Assembly (NCBI GenBank): GCA_029194725.1
Contig: JARFXQ010000007.1
Span: 62,001-126,000 of the forward strand
Reading direction: 5' to 3'
Source: Nitrospira sp.
GTDB lineage: Bacteria; Nitrospirota; Nitrospiria; Nitrospirales; Nitrospiraceae
DNA length: 64,000 nucleotides
The notes beneath the pieces were generated by a model. It was not told the DNA's origin, did no database searches, and saw nothing but the letters and a program-made list of their open reading frames with translations. Shown in pieces: positions 63,958 through 64,000 of this stretch (its first letter is position 1; every line of letters begins with the position of its first letter). The translations under genes were made by a program, and so were the position numbers.

Positions 63958-64000
63958 CGATGGAGGATGACCACCATCGGGATCGGCTCACACAGGATGC
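63954..64000 (+). CDS. pqqC: Start of the next pqq gene (probably pqqC), cut by the window end
   Basis: ATG at 63954 overlaps the pqqB stop and reads MTMEDDHHRDRLTQDA to the window end. pqqC, the final oxidase of PQQ synthesis, normally follows pqqB; identity rests on that order. Confidence 0.5.
   Translation, partial: MTMEDDHHRDRLTQD

Overview
The window is about 64 kb of moderately GC-rich bacterial chromosome. The gene set suggests a Nitrospira-like member of the Nitrospirota: cyanase, the start of a pqqABC operon, AmgK/MurU cell-wall salvage, a GT81-type glucosylglycerate operon, GH57 and DUF1015 proteins, and many lipoproteins. This assignment is inference from gene content; there is no rRNA or marker gene here to prove it.

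Left accessory region (1-7.1 kb). A chromosomal integron dominates. A tyrosine recombinase with IntI-specific features (4601-5824, minus) is followed on the same strand by an attI-like junction, a ~204-bp cassette without a gene, a 2,213-bp cassette carrying a restriction-modification pair (m4C-type methyltransferase plus NotI-family nuclease), and a TrpF-like gene placed like a third cassette. Two attC sites share a 141-bp identical core. intI and the array share one orientation, the reverse of the usual layout. The left end also holds a HicAB toxin-antitoxin pair, a RAYT transposase with inverted termini and, beyond intI, a VapBC pair and a remnant of an rRNA methyltransferase gene.

7.1-26.5 kb. 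Cyanase, two lipoproteins (one a BamE-like/PDZ fusion), an RlmI-type rRNA methyltransferase, and a pyruvate/indolepyruvate decarboxylase come first. A tight four-gene operon (12880-17030) then pairs two glycosyltransferases and a HAD phosphatase for a glucosyl- or mannosylglycerate osmolyte with an MscS-like membrane protein. A second PIN-type TA pair follows, then an envelope-lipoprotein operon (LPP20, COG3014, LpoB, LPP20), a caspase-fold protein that has lost its cysteine, and acetyl-CoA synthetase.

26.5-33.5 kb. A second degraded patch has a frameshifted IS5-type element and the ruin of another integron-type integrase. TrmL, a YdjM-like membrane protein, a small unannotated-size gene, a large unknown protein and ProA follow.

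33.6-44.3 kb. An uninterrupted 11-gene minus-strand operon encodes a hybrid type II secretion/type IV pilus machine: TPR-secretin-cohesin protein, three pseudopilin-like proteins, LysM lipoprotein, GspF, GspE, and PilM/N/O/P-like proteins.

44.8-64 kb. A BACON/FN3 surface protein, polyprenyl synthetase, DUF1015 protein, NtrC-type regulator, MurU and AmgK, VanZ-like protein, GH57 glycosidase, GalT-like transferase, CCA-adding enzyme with a TtuB-like sulfur carrier, an IS256-type insertion, a small secreted lysine-rich protein with a strong terminator, tRNA-Arg(ACG), a PRC-barrel protein, and pqqA-pqqB-pqqC (pqqC cut by the window end).
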